The notes under the pieces were generated by a model. It did not search any database. It was not told where the DNA came from and worked only from the letters and a program-made list of their open reading frames with translations. Shown one piece after another: positions 26,925 through 34,952 of a stretch of DNA of 64,000 bases; the stretch's first letter is position 1; each line of letters begins with the position of its first letter. The DNA lies in assembly GCA_963702155.1 (NCBI GenBank), contig OY969717.1, positions 558,001-622,000 on the forward strand, given 5' to 3'. Source of the stretch: G963702155 sp963702155. GTDB lineage: Bacteria; Pseudomonadota; Alphaproteobacteria; Micavibrionales; Micavibrionaceae. A program made the position numbers and the translations under genes.

Positions 26925-27824
26925 TTACACATTAATCAGTACAGGATAGTGATCTGATCCCACAGACGATCCAATGTGCAAGTCTTTATAATCCTGTCCC
27001 TTGGTAATTAAGATATGATCCATTGGAATACCTATAGGTGGAAAATAGGCAGGCCAAGTAATTTTATGGCCACGCCCCTGAAGCGTACTTTGCAAATTAG
27101 TCGTGCTCAAAAAATCTGTGAATTGTTTTCCCCACGGTACAGAATTGAAATCTCCAAGCATCAAGATAGGCCCTTCAGATTTCTTAATAATCTGCTCCGT
27201 TTCTTGAAAATAAGTACGCCGCTCCTCATGCCATTTTTTATTAAAAGATGGCCTGGGATGTGCCGAAAAAATTTGCCACGTTCTATCTTCGATTTCTGTT
27301 TGCGCCTGCAAAAAAGGTGTGTTTTTTCCACCGTGATAAGTAATATCCGTATTTTTAAGCTCATTTTTACTAAGCAGACATATTCTAAACCCGTCGCGGA
27401 CAGGGGTTGTCAAATTATATGGATATTTTTTTAAAGTAGGCTCCAAAACCTGTTTTGTTTCATCAGTCATCTCCATGATAAGCAAAATAGTAGGGTTTGC
27501 TTTTTCTATCATAAGTTTTAATTTCTTCACGCTATCGTTGCTTTCATAGGCGTTTACAGCAACAACATTTTTATTTTCACATGTACTGCTTGTGGGCAGG
27601 TGTGGCAGGAATTTGCGAATACGATACAGGTTCACCGCAACAGTAAAGGTATTTAAGCCTATACTAATAAAATTGAGGCTAAATATAGATATGATTAACA
27701 AAATAATAGCCAGAACACTATATTGCAGCCGGAAAAAATCCATGATTGTAAACCACCAAACAGCCTGAAAAAGACCAATAATGCTGATAATCAATAACCC
27801 GAATGAGGCCAGTTCTAAAATCAT
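26925..27824 (-). CDS. Membrane-anchored endonuclease/exonuclease/phosphatase family protein
   Basis: A 299-residue protein with two N-terminal transmembrane helices (about 4-25 and 33-60) and an EEP-fold catalytic domain from residue 85. The catalytic motifs are present: LLIMEMTDE (metal-binding Glu), FSAHPRPS (His), LMLGDFNSVPWGK (Asp and Asn, near 217-225), PMDHILI and the terminal GSDHYPVLINV (Asp-His). Such membrane EEP proteins may act on phospholipids or nucleic acids in the periplasm. The substrate cannot be told from sequence. Confidence 0.87.
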   Translation of the reverse strand: MILELASFGLLIISIIGLFQAVWWFTIMDFFRLQYSVLAIILLIISIFSLNFISIGLNTFTVAVNLYRIRKFLPHLPTSSTCENKNVVAVNAYESNDSVKKLKLMIEKANPTILLIMEMTDETKQVLEPTLKKYPYNLTTPVRDGFRICLLSKNELKNTDITYHGGKNTPFLQAQTEIEDRTWQIFSAHPRPSFNKKWHEERRTYFQETEQIIKKSEGPILMLGDFNSVPWGKQFTDFLSTTNLQSTLQGRGHKITWPAYFPPIGIPMDHILITKGQDYKDLHIGSSVGSDHYPVLINV

Positions 27825-27984
27825 GATACGTCTATTCCCCTTCTGATTAACTATCTCGCAATTTTACCGTTACCCCATAGGAACTTAATGAAGTTCTTTA
27901 CGTTTGGATAGTAATAATATTATTTAACAGCGCTATTATGCTTGCCTAAAACCAAGCTAACCGTCTCTAACAGGAAAAACACCC

Positions 27985-28491
27985 GTGGATTGGATCAGTA
28001 TTACCTTCGAAGAAATACTCATTATTTGTATTTCGGCTTTGGCCGTTTACTTTTTACTTATGGTTTTTGTTAAAATAAATGGTTTGAGAAGCTTTTCAAA
28101 AATGTCAGCCCATGATTTTGCTGTGACGGTTGCAATAGGGTCTATTGTTGCAGGAACGGTGATTAACAAAAACCCCTCCATCTTGCAAGGGGCTTTGGCC
28201 ATAGCTGTCTTATTGTTTCTACAATCAGGCTATTCTATTTGGCGCCTCAAGAGAAATCGCAAATATTTAGAGAATGAGCCTTTACTTTTAATGGAAGGTT
28301 CTAAAATTTTAGAAGAAAATCTTAATAAAGCAAAAATTACAAAAGCTGATGTTATGGCTAAATTGCGCGAAGCCAATGTGCTGGATTTCGAAGAAATAAA
28401 ATTTATGGTTTTTGAAGCGACAGGCGACATTTCGGTTCTGCACGGTGATAAGTTGGTAAATGAAAAATTACTTGAAGATGTGAAACGTTAA
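27985..28491 (+). CDS. YetF/DUF421 family membrane protein
   Basis: A 168-residue protein with three N-terminal transmembrane helices (residues 8-30, 45-63, 69-88) containing KMSAHDFAVTVAIGSIVAGT, and a C-terminal cytoplasmic DUF421 domain (about 100-165) with ITKADVMAKLREANVLDFEE and VFEATGDISVL. Start is GTG with an AGGAA site upstream. YetF proteins are conserved and poorly understood; some are linked to spore or envelope stress. A second, fragmentary copy of the C-terminal domain lies at 31174-31384. Confidence 0.88.
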   Translation: MDWISITFEEILIICISALAVYFLLMVFVKINGLRSFSKMSAHDFAVTVAIGSIVAGTVINKNPSILQGALAIAVLLFLQSGYSIWRLKRNRKYLENEPLLLMEGSKILEENLNKAKITKADVMAKLREANVLDFEEIKFMVFEATGDISVLHGDKLVNEKLLEDVKR

Positions 28492-28593
28492 AAAACTGCG
28501 CTATGGTTGTGAACATGGCAGATTTGATATTCGTGGACTTGTAAATATGAAATAAATTTTGAAACTTAATAACTAACAAGAAAGGAAAAAGTT

Positions 28594-28728
28594 ATGGGAC
28601 GACCAAACTCTCAATACCCAGATGGTAAAAAATCGACTGACAAGCGCGATGCCTCTGAATATGAAGAAGATAAGCAACGCCTAGAAAAGCAGGAAGAAGA
28701 AAAATCTATCCCTAAAAATAACGAATAG
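28594..28728 (+). CDS. Small charged hypothetical protein
   Basis: A 44-residue product beginning MGRPNSQYPDGKKSTDKRDA and ending in a K/E-rich helix. A strong AAAGGAAAAA ribosome-binding site precedes the ATG. Lacks hydrophobic residues, so likely disordered. It ends 16 bases before the response regulator gene and is probably co-transcribed with it. Unknown function. Confidence 0.6.
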   Translation: MGRPNSQYPDGKKSTDKRDASEYEEDKQRLEKQEEEKSIPKNNE

Positions 28729-28744
28729 AGGAGGTTTAGTTTCA

Positions 28745-29101
28745 GTGAAAATATTAGTCGTTGATGATTACGAATCCGCAGCTTATGTCACAGGACATAT
28801 GTTCGAAATGCTAGGACATAAAGTGGAGCTTGCCTATAGTGGTAAGGAAGCCATTAAAAAAGCCGAAGAATTTCAGCCCAATCTGATTTTACTTGATATT
28901 GGCATGCCGGAGATGGATGGAATCGAAACATGCAGGCGTTTACGGTCAAATGATAATTTCAAAGAAACCCGCATTGTCGCGCAAACAGGTCATGGCGATG
29001 ATGAAACTATTGAAGCCTGTATAGAAGCTGGCTTCAATGAACACCTTTTAAAACCAGTAGGAATCAAGCATATTCAAGATATTATTCAATCTATGAGCTA
29101 A
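28745..29101 (+). CDS. Single-domain response regulator
   Basis: A 118-residue CheY-like receiver domain. Acidic pocket DD in ILVVDDYESA (residues 7-8), phospho-acceptor Asp51 in LILLDIGMPEMDGIETC, a threonine/glycine switch in VAQTGHGDDE and the conserved Lys in HLLKPVGIKH. No output domain. Start is GTG with a GAGG site 10 bases upstream. Its stop overlaps the stop of the convergent receiver-domain remnant by four bases. The kinase partner is not evident; the remnant next door may once have been related. Confidence 0.88.
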   Translation: MKILVVDDYESAAYVTGHMFEMLGHKVELAYSGKEAIKKAEEFQPNLILLDIGMPEMDGIETCRRLRSNDNFKETRIVAQTGHGDDETIEACIEAGFNEHLLKPVGIKHIQDIIQSMS

Positions 29102-29568
29102 CTGACTTTACTCAGAATCTCCACCAGTTCATTAAAATTCGCGGGTTTGTTCATGTGATAATCAAACCCGACTTTTTCCGATTGAGCCTGCGCTTCTTTA
29201 TGACTGTATCCAGTTAAAGCAACGTAAAGTTGCCCTTTTTTATAATCCGCTTTAATAGCTTTGATCAGTTCATAACCTTTGATATCAGGCAAACCAATAT
29301 CAATAATGAGCGCTTCTGGCTTAAAATCTTTTATTTTTTTAAGAGCAGCCTTACCTGTATAGGCCGTATTGACGTGGCACTTTTCTTTCTGCAGCATTGA
29401 TTTCAAGCCGCGCACGGCATCTTTATTGTCATCAACAATCATTACACGCAGATTTTTTTTAAGTTGTGTGGATTTTTTCTCGTCACTAGAATTCGGCGGG
29501 CACTCAACATGCTCTTCTGTCAAGGGAAGAATAATTGTAAATACTGAACCCTTATCGTTTGCGACCAT
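29098..29568 (-). pseudogene. Hybrid histidine kinase remnant (end of ATPase domain plus receiver)
   Basis: The first ~16 residues (NDKGSVFTIILPL) are the last beta-strand of a HATPase_c domain, such as closes a histidine kinase. A linker (17-40) and a complete receiver domain follow: VMIVDDNKDA (acidic pocket, 43-52), Asp90 in LIIDIGLPDIKGYELIKAIK, VALTGYSH and the Lys in HMNKPANFNEL. Upstream, SGGNMR-like residues occur in another frame, then no kinase sequence. So the sensor and most of the ATPase domain are lost. The receiver alone might still be made, though without a good start. Confidence 0.75.
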
Positions 29569-30063
29569 ACGGGAAATCGCATATTGCCTCCGGAGATTGG
29601 TTTTTGTTGTTCTTCTAATCCGTCAAGCTCTCTTTTGGTAATCGGGCATTATATCGGAAAGCGAGATAGAGGAAGCGTTATTTTGTGCGCTTATTGCTTA
29701 CCTGAAACGTTATGTATCCGAGGAAGATAACTGGAAAAGTGAGACAAAACAGAGCATTGAACGTAAAATAAAGAGTTACCTAGATAGCATCTAAATAATA
29801 AAGTTATGAATAATAGCCCTTTTTTCGGGTGGATAGAACGCGTTAATGGCTTTCCAAGTTTTAGAAGAGGAAAAATTTAGCCAATTACCTCACTTTTTTA
29901 CGATCCTGTCGATTGAGGGGAATTAGATGAATCTACGTCGGAGTTTTTAGAAGTAGCTACATAGGCTTTAAATAGGAAGCACTAAAACAGAATGTTAGAA
30001 AAACCTTGATTTCGAAATATGTAATGTGGCATATTACGAAAAACAGATATAGGGGTTTAGTAC
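29569..30063. other. Degraded region with orphan gene fragments
   Basis: About 495 bases. A plus-strand open frame at 29650-29793 (ESEIEEALFCALIAYLKRYV then SEEDNWKSETKQSIERKIKS, ending in TAA) looks protein-like but has no start codon. A 24-codon frame at 29806-29880 follows (MNNSPFFGWIERVNGFPSFR). Neither matches a family I know. Probably remnants of island genes. Confidence 0.4.
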
Positions 30064-30303
30064 GTGAGCAATGCATTTAAGAAGACCGAAAAAGGGATTA
30101 CGAGACTGGTAAATGAAGCCAACGAACACTATTTTAAAAACGGATTGACTACCGTAGATATGATGCCTGAAAACGTTATACGCGCTATGGAATGGCATGG
30201 TATTATAGACAGACAACAAGGCACACAAGCTAAAAATCCAGAATGGGAAACCGAAGAACCTCGTTATAATTATGGGTTCATTGTCCCGCATAATAGCCAG
30301 TAA
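30064..30303 (+). CDS. Small hypothetical protein
   Basis: A 79-residue protein from GTG 30064, with AGGGG 13 bases upstream. Sequence begins VSNAFKKTEKGITRLVNEAN and includes MMPENVIRAMEWHGIIDRQQ. It is soluble, with no recognised domain. It stands alone in the accessory region, so confidence that it is a real gene is moderate. Confidence 0.5.
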   Translation: MSNAFKKTEKGITRLVNEANEHYFKNGLTTVDMMPENVIRAMEWHGIIDRQQGTQAKNPEWETEEPRYNYGFIVPHNSQ

Positions 30304-30738
30304 ATAAAAGAAAAGCCGCCAATTCCTAGTGGGGTGCGTAGCGACCTTTTAGTGTATGGTTTGGAGCATCATTGCTGATATTTCCGAGTCTCTGCGCTAT
30401 CTCTAGTCTGGTTGTACCTCTACAGAGCCGAGCGTCCGTTTTGCACATTGGGTAAAATTTACGCCTTTATCACTTGTGATTAAACAGGAACATATTCCAC
30501 ATGTTTTTAAGGGTATGCTTTTCAAATACCTTGGGCTTTAGGGCAAAGCCCCATTGATCAATGTGTGAGCGAAGCGAGCGGCTTTTAAGGATTTTCGTAT
30601 ATTGTCGTAAACCCATACAGCTAAGAAAATTTTCGAAGAACGACAGCGTGATTTTGGCGAACGCCTATTCGAGTTATTTGAATCTACACACAAGAACAAA
30701 GGTTGAGATTGGTGTGTATATAGTGTAAAATTGCACCT
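30304..30738. other. Intergenic region with an orphan C-terminal gene fragment
   Basis: 435 bases without a full gene. A plus-strand fragment at 30620-30706 (AKKIFEERQRDFGERLFELF, then ESTHKNKG and TGA) is coding-like but has a stop just upstream and no start. It looks like the tail of a lost gene. The parD promoter overlaps its stop. Confidence 0.45.
30703..30731 (+). promoter_or_regulatory. Predicted parD promoter
   Basis: TTGAGA (30703-30708), 17-base spacer, TAAAAT (30726-30731). The expected transcription start falls within two or three bases of the parD ATG at 30739, so the message may be leaderless. Toxin-antitoxin operons are usually autoregulated; no operator is certain here. Confidence 0.45.
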
Positions 30739-30990
30739 ATGACTAGACAAACAATTTCATTTACAAAACCCAATGATAGCTGGCTTAAATCGCAAGTAGA
30801 GAGTCAGGAATACAAATCTAAAAGCGAAGCGGTAAACGATCTAATCCGTAAAGTCCGTCGTGAACAGGAAGAAATTGAGTGGATACGTGCAAACCTGGAT
30901 AAAGCAGAGCAAAGCGGTTTCACCGATCAAACCCCTGAACAGATTAGGCAAGAACTACGGGAAGAACTGCGCATTAATAGCGAGTTATAA
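30739..30990 (+). CDS. parD: ParD-type ribbon-helix-helix antitoxin
   Basis: An 83-residue antitoxin of the ParD/CopG family. The N-terminal ribbon MTRQTISFTKPNDSWLKSQV and the helix pair YKSKSEAVNDLIRKVRREQE form the DNA-binding dimer. The C-terminal tail (TPEQIRQELREELRINSEL) would wrap around the toxin. The toxin frame overlaps its last codons, as usual, but that toxin is broken, so this antitoxin appears orphaned. Confidence 0.85.
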   Translation: MTRQTISFTKPNDSWLKSQVESQEYKSKSEAVNDLIRKVRREQEEIEWIRANLDKAEQSGFTDQTPEQIRQELREELRINSEL

Positions 30991-31173
30991 GCTTACGAAT
31001 GAAGCACGTTCCGATCTTCAGAATATCTATGTTACGGCATACGCAAGCATGGCCAAAAGTAAGCCGATGAATACTAAGACGGAGTGATCGACCAATTTCA
31101 ATACATTGCCGACAATCCGGTTTTATATCCGACTGTCGATCATATACAGCATGAGTATCATTGGTGTGTGTAT
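30977..31173 (+). pseudogene. parE: ParE toxin remnant: start codon ATA, frameshift, truncated
   Basis: The ParE N-terminus ASYKLTNEARSDLQNIYVTA begins after ATA at 30977, where ATG is expected, overlapping parD. It reads on to NTKTE, hits TGA at 31085, and continues in the -1 frame as VIDQFQYIADNPVLYPTVDH and EYHWCVY. The rest of ParE (catalytic and C-terminal strands) is replaced by YetF-like sequence. Lost start, frameshift and truncation mean no active toxin is likely. Confidence 0.82.
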
Positions 31174-31384
31174 TTAAAGGGTGCTATGAGGCATGAGCGG
31201 GTTACTAAAAGTGAAATTATGGCCGCTGTACGTGAAAACGGGCTTTTTAATATTAAAGATTGTCAATGGGTGTTTTTTGGAAACAGATGCTACATCTAGC
31301 ATAATTCCTAAAAATGATCGCGATTTTTCAAACGCTAAGTTTGAAGGTGTTTCTGGATTTCCACCTAAAGGCATGAATAGCTAG
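31174..31384 (+). pseudogene. YetF/DUF421 C-terminal fragment fused to parE
   Basis: Following the ParE-like WCVY, the frame reads KGAMRHERVTKSEIMAAVRE and NGLFNIKDCQWVF, matching the DUF421 C-terminal domain (compare ITKADVMAKLREANVLDFEE in the gene at 27985). A T6 run at 31273-31278, one base too long, shifts the frame; with one T removed it reads VFLETDATSSIIPKNDRDFS as in family members, ending at TAG 31384. The transmembrane half is absent. This is a recombination junction between two unrelated genes. Confidence 0.8.
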
Positions 31385-31398
31385 AAAAACATATTGCT

Positions 31399-31884
31399 TT
31401 ATATGTTCTCTTGATCTTTTTCATCAAATAATGGTTTCTTTAAAAAGCCAAAAATCACAAGTATTATTAAAAGAAAAAAGAAAGCAATACCTGCTAGGGG
31501 ATATAGACCAAAACCAAGCATCACGCCGATAACTCCGGAACTCCAAATACTAGCACCTGTTGTAGCACCAATTACTATTTGTTCATCTGGTTTTTTGATA
31601 ATAGCGCCAGCCCCTAAAAAGCCAATACCAACTAATACACCTTGTATAATCCTAAAAAAATCAAAAGATATTTGATCTGATGTTCCTTGTAACATCGCAT
31701 ATATTTCTCGGCTTGTGATAGCAATTAGACACGATGTCATAGCGACAACCATATAAACACGAAAATCTGTAGGCTTATTTTTACGGCCTCTGTCAATACC
31801 AAGCAGAAAACCAAATAGACACGCTAGTCCCACTCGCACTAAAGCTTCAAAAAAACCAATGCTTTGTAACTCTATAAATTGCAC
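31399..31884 (-). CDS. MgtC/SapB family membrane protein
   Basis: A 161-residue inner-membrane protein with four helices. The N-terminal domain bears the MgtC signature: LVRVGLACLFGFLLGIDRGR (near 15-34), RVYMVVAMTSCLIAITS, and IIQGVLVGIGFLGAGAIIKK (80-100) followed by GATTGASIWSSGVIGVMLGF. The C-terminal ACT-like domain of full-length MgtC is absent, as in short SapB-type members. MgtC proteins affect Mg2+ limitation and F1Fo ATPase in pathogens; the role here is open. Confidence 0.9.
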   Translation of the reverse strand: MQFIELQSIGFFEALVRVGLACLFGFLLGIDRGRKNKPTDFRVYMVVAMTSCLIAITSREIYAMLQGTSDQISFDFFRIIQGVLVGIGFLGAGAIIKKPDEQIVIGATTGASIWSSGVIGVMLGFGLYPLAGIAFFFLLIILVIFGFLKKPLFDEKDQENI

Positions 31885-31971
31885 TTTAAGGCGTTCCTTT
31901 TAAAAGAATAGGACAACTTTATTACGAGAATTACGGCCTAATGTCACGGCCTTTTGCAAGAGTACGCGCAA

Positions 31972-32184
31972 TTATAATCCGGTCGGGTAGGCATTTGCAA
32001 CTTCAATCCCGCCGTTAAAATAGGACATAGCCAGCGCACCAATCTCATTCCCCGCATCAGACTCCGCTTGCGTCTGCGCATCAATTTCTGGTGCAAGGTC
32101 TTTGCAATGGCGGTAGAACCACAAAGCTTTGGGGCATTATAGACCTTTCACGTATTGAGATTTTGAGATTGTATGCTTATCCAT
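31972..32184 (-). pseudogene. DUF2779 protein, N-terminal remnant
   Basis: From ATG 32184 the frame reads MDKHTISKSQYVKGL, then TAA where glutamine is expected, then CPKALWFYRHCKDLAPEIDA, QTQAESDAGNEIGALAMSYF and NGGIEVANAY before a second stop. This is the start of DUF2779 proteins (normally about 500 residues with a PD-(D/E)XK-like nuclease domain and a Cys cluster). Everything after the first ~70 codons is missing. Confidence 0.83.
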
Positions 32185-32264
32185 GATTAGAAAGTTACTT
32201 GTTTATTTATAAATTTTCCACTATTTTCTCATTCTACCCATTTACACCAAAGAGCAGGAAAGTC

Positions 32265-32838
32265 ATGGATAACGACATAATGACAATGAAATGCCGATGA
32301 AGCTTTCGTAATTCAAGGTGCTTCACACTTTACCGCTACAGGTCTCGGTGAAGTAAAATCGGAAAGTTTTGAAATCAATATGGGTATTTCAGATAAGGAA
32401 ACAACAAAGCAGCTTCTGCAATGGATCTCAAATCAGCATTTAGATATTTTGCACGATGATGTGCGCGCCATTTTAAGTATGGTTGTCTTGGCGCAAGATG
32501 AAACGACACTCAAAATTAACACAGCCAAACTGCAACGATATTTAGAATATACATTAAAGGTTACGCTTGAAACACCATTTCTAAAAGAGGCTAGCATATG
32601 TGTCCCATATAAAACAAAGCGCATAAATAATGGTGAGGTGATTGTTGAAACCAATAGTAGCAATAAAAACATGCTTGATATACCTAATGATCAGCTCGCG
32701 CGTATTGTAAAAGGCATAGTTTGGCGAGACGAGCACTTTGCCGGTAGCACCCTCAAATCAATCTCAAAGAAGTATCAGCATGGCGAATATTATGTTCATC
32801 GATGTATTCATGAGAGTTTTGACTTTTTGAGCCGTTAA
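32265..32838 (+). pseudogene. Serine recombinase, C-terminal remnant
   Basis: Residues in the main frame (32380-32838) match the C-terminal part of large serine recombinases: HDDVRAILSMVVLAQDETTL, ICVPYKTKRINNGEVIVETN, NDQLARIVKGIVWRDEHFAG and a helix-turn-helix SISKKYQHGEYYVHRCIHES. The usual LAPDI continuation is replaced by a stop inside the first AATTCCCTGTT repeat. An ATG at 32265 with an ideal AGGAAAG site leads in if one A is dropped near 32288-32291, giving an N-terminal part without catalytic domain (NADEAFVIQGASHFTATGLG) that I do not recognise. Confidence 0.7.
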
Positions 32839-33000
32839 ATTCCCTGTTATTAACAATAAATTCCCTGTTAATTTTGAAAATTTTTTGCCACAAAAGATGT
32901 GAAACCTACATATTCTCTGCTGTGCAGCTGATTTTCCCACGAAACCAAACATTAAAAAACAAAAAAATTCCCCTGATAATTCCCTGTTTAACAGGGAATT
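32837..33000. repeat. Five copies of an AATTCCCTGTTA repeat
   Basis: Copies at 32837-32849, 32858-32871, 32965-32978 (degenerate), 32978-32990 and, inverted, 32989-33000. The last two form a palindrome AATTCCCTGTT-T-AACAGGGAATT. The array directly follows the recombinase remnant. Repeats of this type behind serine recombinases are familiar from other alphaproteobacteria and may be binding or recombination sites. Confidence 0.8.
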
Positions 33001-33098
33001 CATGCGTTTGACCATTCGGGATATAAACCAAAGAGAGAAACGGCCATTATTGGGGTAATTTAGAAATTCTCTGAGAATCGTCGAAACCAACGTATTTG

Positions 33099-33169
33099 CA
33101 AAGACCGCCTGTAGCGGGGAATCACGTGTAATATTCTCTGAAAGAGGGGAAAGGTAGACTAAATGGCGG
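33099..33169. repeat. Right copy of the tRNA-Ser flank repeat
   Basis: 71 bases matching the left copy at 23090-23161, including the identical core GTAGACTAAATGGCGG at 33154-33169. The last six bases overlap the 3' end of tRNA-Ser. Within it CCGC ... GCGG can form a short stem, so part of its conservation could reflect a tRNA terminator. Confidence 0.68.
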
Positions 33170-33256
33170 ACACGGAGGGATTCGAACCCTCGATGGAGCT
33201 ATTAACCCCATACTCCCTTAGCAGGGGAGCGCCTTCAGCCACTCGGCCACGTATCC
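33164..33256 (-). tRNA. tRNA-Ser (anticodon GCU)
   Basis: A 93-base class II tRNA. Acceptor arms GGATACG and CGTGTCC pair (one G-T), the D-arm contains GCCGAGTGGCTGAAGGC, the anticodon loop is CTGCTAA with anticodon GCT, there is a long variable arm typical of serine tRNAs, the T-arm has GGTTCGAATCC, and CCA is encoded. It reads serine codons AGC and AGU. Its 3' end forms the core of the repeat pair and is a classical integration site. Confidence 0.97.
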
Positions 33257-33373
33257 AAATAAAGCTTTCGTTCAAAAGCAATTTTATAACTGCTTAAAAA
33301 CCATTGCAGATTACTAGCAGAAATAATAAGCAAGATCAATTTAACAAACCAAATTATATTAAAATATTACAGC

Positions 33374-34843
33374 TTATCCATCAAGCTTTGCTTTGAGCAG
33401 TTCATTCACCACCGCAGGGTTCGCCTTACCTTGCGTTTTCTTCATAACTTGCCCAACAAAAAATCCGAACAACTTGTCTTTCCCATCTTTATACTTTTGA
33501 ACATTATCTGGATTTTCCGCCAAGACCCCATCAATAATGGCCTCAATCGCGCCAGTATCCGTAACTTGCTTCAATCCCTTTTCCTCAACAATATCAGCCG
33601 GCGCATGCCCGCTAATATACATCTCCGCAAAAACATCCTTGGCAATTTTACCGGATATAATTTTATCTTCAATCAAGCCCACAAGCCCGCCAATATTCGC
33701 CGCCGAAACAGGGGAGTCTGTAATATCGCGATCATCCTTGTTTAGCGCGCCAAGCAACTCATTCAAAACCCAGTTCGCAACCAGTTTCGCATCATGCGCT
33801 TTTCCACCGCTACCTTTAACCGCCGCTTCATAATATTCGGCGCGGGTTCGCTCCGCAATCAAAACACTCGCATCATATGTACTCAGCCCGTAAGAATCTA
33901 TAAAACGATGCTTTTTTTCATCCGGTAATTCCGGCAAGGTTTCCTTAATTGACGCAATCCAGTCATCTTTGAGTTCAATTGGCAGCAAATCAGGATCAGG
34001 GAAATATCTGTAATCATGCGCTTCTTCCTTGGATCGCATAGAGCGCGTAACATTCCTCGCCGGATCCCAAAGCCGCGTCTCTTGATCAACCTCACCGCCA
34101 TCTTCAATCAAATCAACCTGCCTGCGCGCTTCATATTCAATGCACATTTGCACGGCCTTTATCGAGTTCACATTCTTGATCTCCGCCCGTGTCCCCAATG
34201 TATCCCCCGGCTTACGAACAGAAACATTTACATCCGCCCGCATAGATCCTTCATCCATATTGCCATCACACGTGCCAAGATACTGCAAAATCATACGCAG
34301 CTTGGTAATATACGCAGCCGCCTCAACAGGCCCCCGTATATCCGGCTCTGATACAATCTCCATAAGCGCGCAGCCAGAGCGGTTCAAATCAACAAAGCTC
34401 TTGGTCGGATGCTGATCATGAATAGATTTCCCTGCATCTTGCTCTAAATGAAGTCGCGTCACTCCAATATTTTTGACACTACCATCGGGCATATCAATTT
34501 CAATCACGCCCTCACCAACAATAGGATGTAAAAATTGTGAAATTTGATACCCTTGTGGCAGATCCGGGTAAAAATAATTCTTACGCTCAAAAACTGAAAT
34601 CTTGTTAATTTTTGAATTCAAACCAAGCCCCGTTTTAACCGCCTGCTCAACGCAATATTCATTTAAAACCGGCAGCATCCCCGGCATCGCCGCATCCACC
34701 AAACTTACCTGCGAATTCGGCTCTGCGCCAAACGCACTAGATGCCCCTGAAAACAATTTGGATTGACCCGTAATCTGCGCATGAACCTCCATGCCAATTA
34801 CAATTTCCCAATCACCTGTTTTACCTTTGATAAGCTTGACCAT
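33374..34843 (-). CDS. gatB: Asp/Glu-tRNA(Asn/Gln) amidotransferase subunit B
   Basis: GatB, the tRNA-binding kinase subunit of GatCAB, which converts Glu-tRNA(Gln) and Asp-tRNA(Asn) to the amidated forms. From ATG 34843 (an upstream ATG at 34858 adds five residues) it reads MVKLIKGKTGDWEIVIGMEV and HAQITGQSKLFSGAS, with YFYPDLPQGYQISQF, LNRSGCALMEIVSEPDIRGP and the RYFPDPDLLP motif, then the C-terminal GatB/YqeY domain (about 345-489). Full length (489). gatA lies upstream in the same direction with one gene between. Confidence 0.96.
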   Translation of the reverse strand: MVKLIKGKTGDWEIVIGMEVHAQITGQSKLFSGASSAFGAEPNSQVSLVDAAMPGMLPVLNEYCVEQAVKTGLGLNSKINKISVFERKNYFYPDLPQGYQISQFLHPIVGEGVIEIDMPDGSVKNIGVTRLHLEQDAGKSIHDQHPTKSFVDLNRSGCALMEIVSEPDIRGPVEAAAYITKLRMILQYLGTCDGNMDEGSMRADVNVSVRKPGDTLGTRAEIKNVNSIKAVQMCIEYEARRQVDLIEDGGEVDQETRLWDPARNVTRSMRSKEEAHDYRYFPDPDLLPIELKDDWIASIKETLPELPDEKKHRFIDSYGLSTYDASVLIAERTRAEYYEAAVKGSGGKAHDAKLVANWVLNELLGALNKDDRDITDSPVSAANIGGLVGLIEDKIISGKIAKDVFAEMYISGHAPADIVEEKGLKQVTDTGAIEAIIDGVLAENPDNVQKYKDGKDKLFGFFVGQVMKKTQGKANPAVVNELLKAKLDG

Positions 34844-34952
34844 AGCGCTTTTGAACACCTTTTAAAAAAATTAAATATTTTAAAATAGATTTTACAATTT
34901 AGACATACAGTGACAAGATGTCCAGCCTGCTTTAAGAAACACCATAATAAAA

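Noticed and set aside
31193..31384. Independent 63-codon gene
   Set aside because: It is the second frame of the YetF tail, joined to the first by the T6 indel.
33099..33169. Repeat as a simple tRNA terminator only
   Set aside because: A distant copy keeps the 16-base core including the tRNA end, which a terminator alone would not require; terminator function in addition remains possible.
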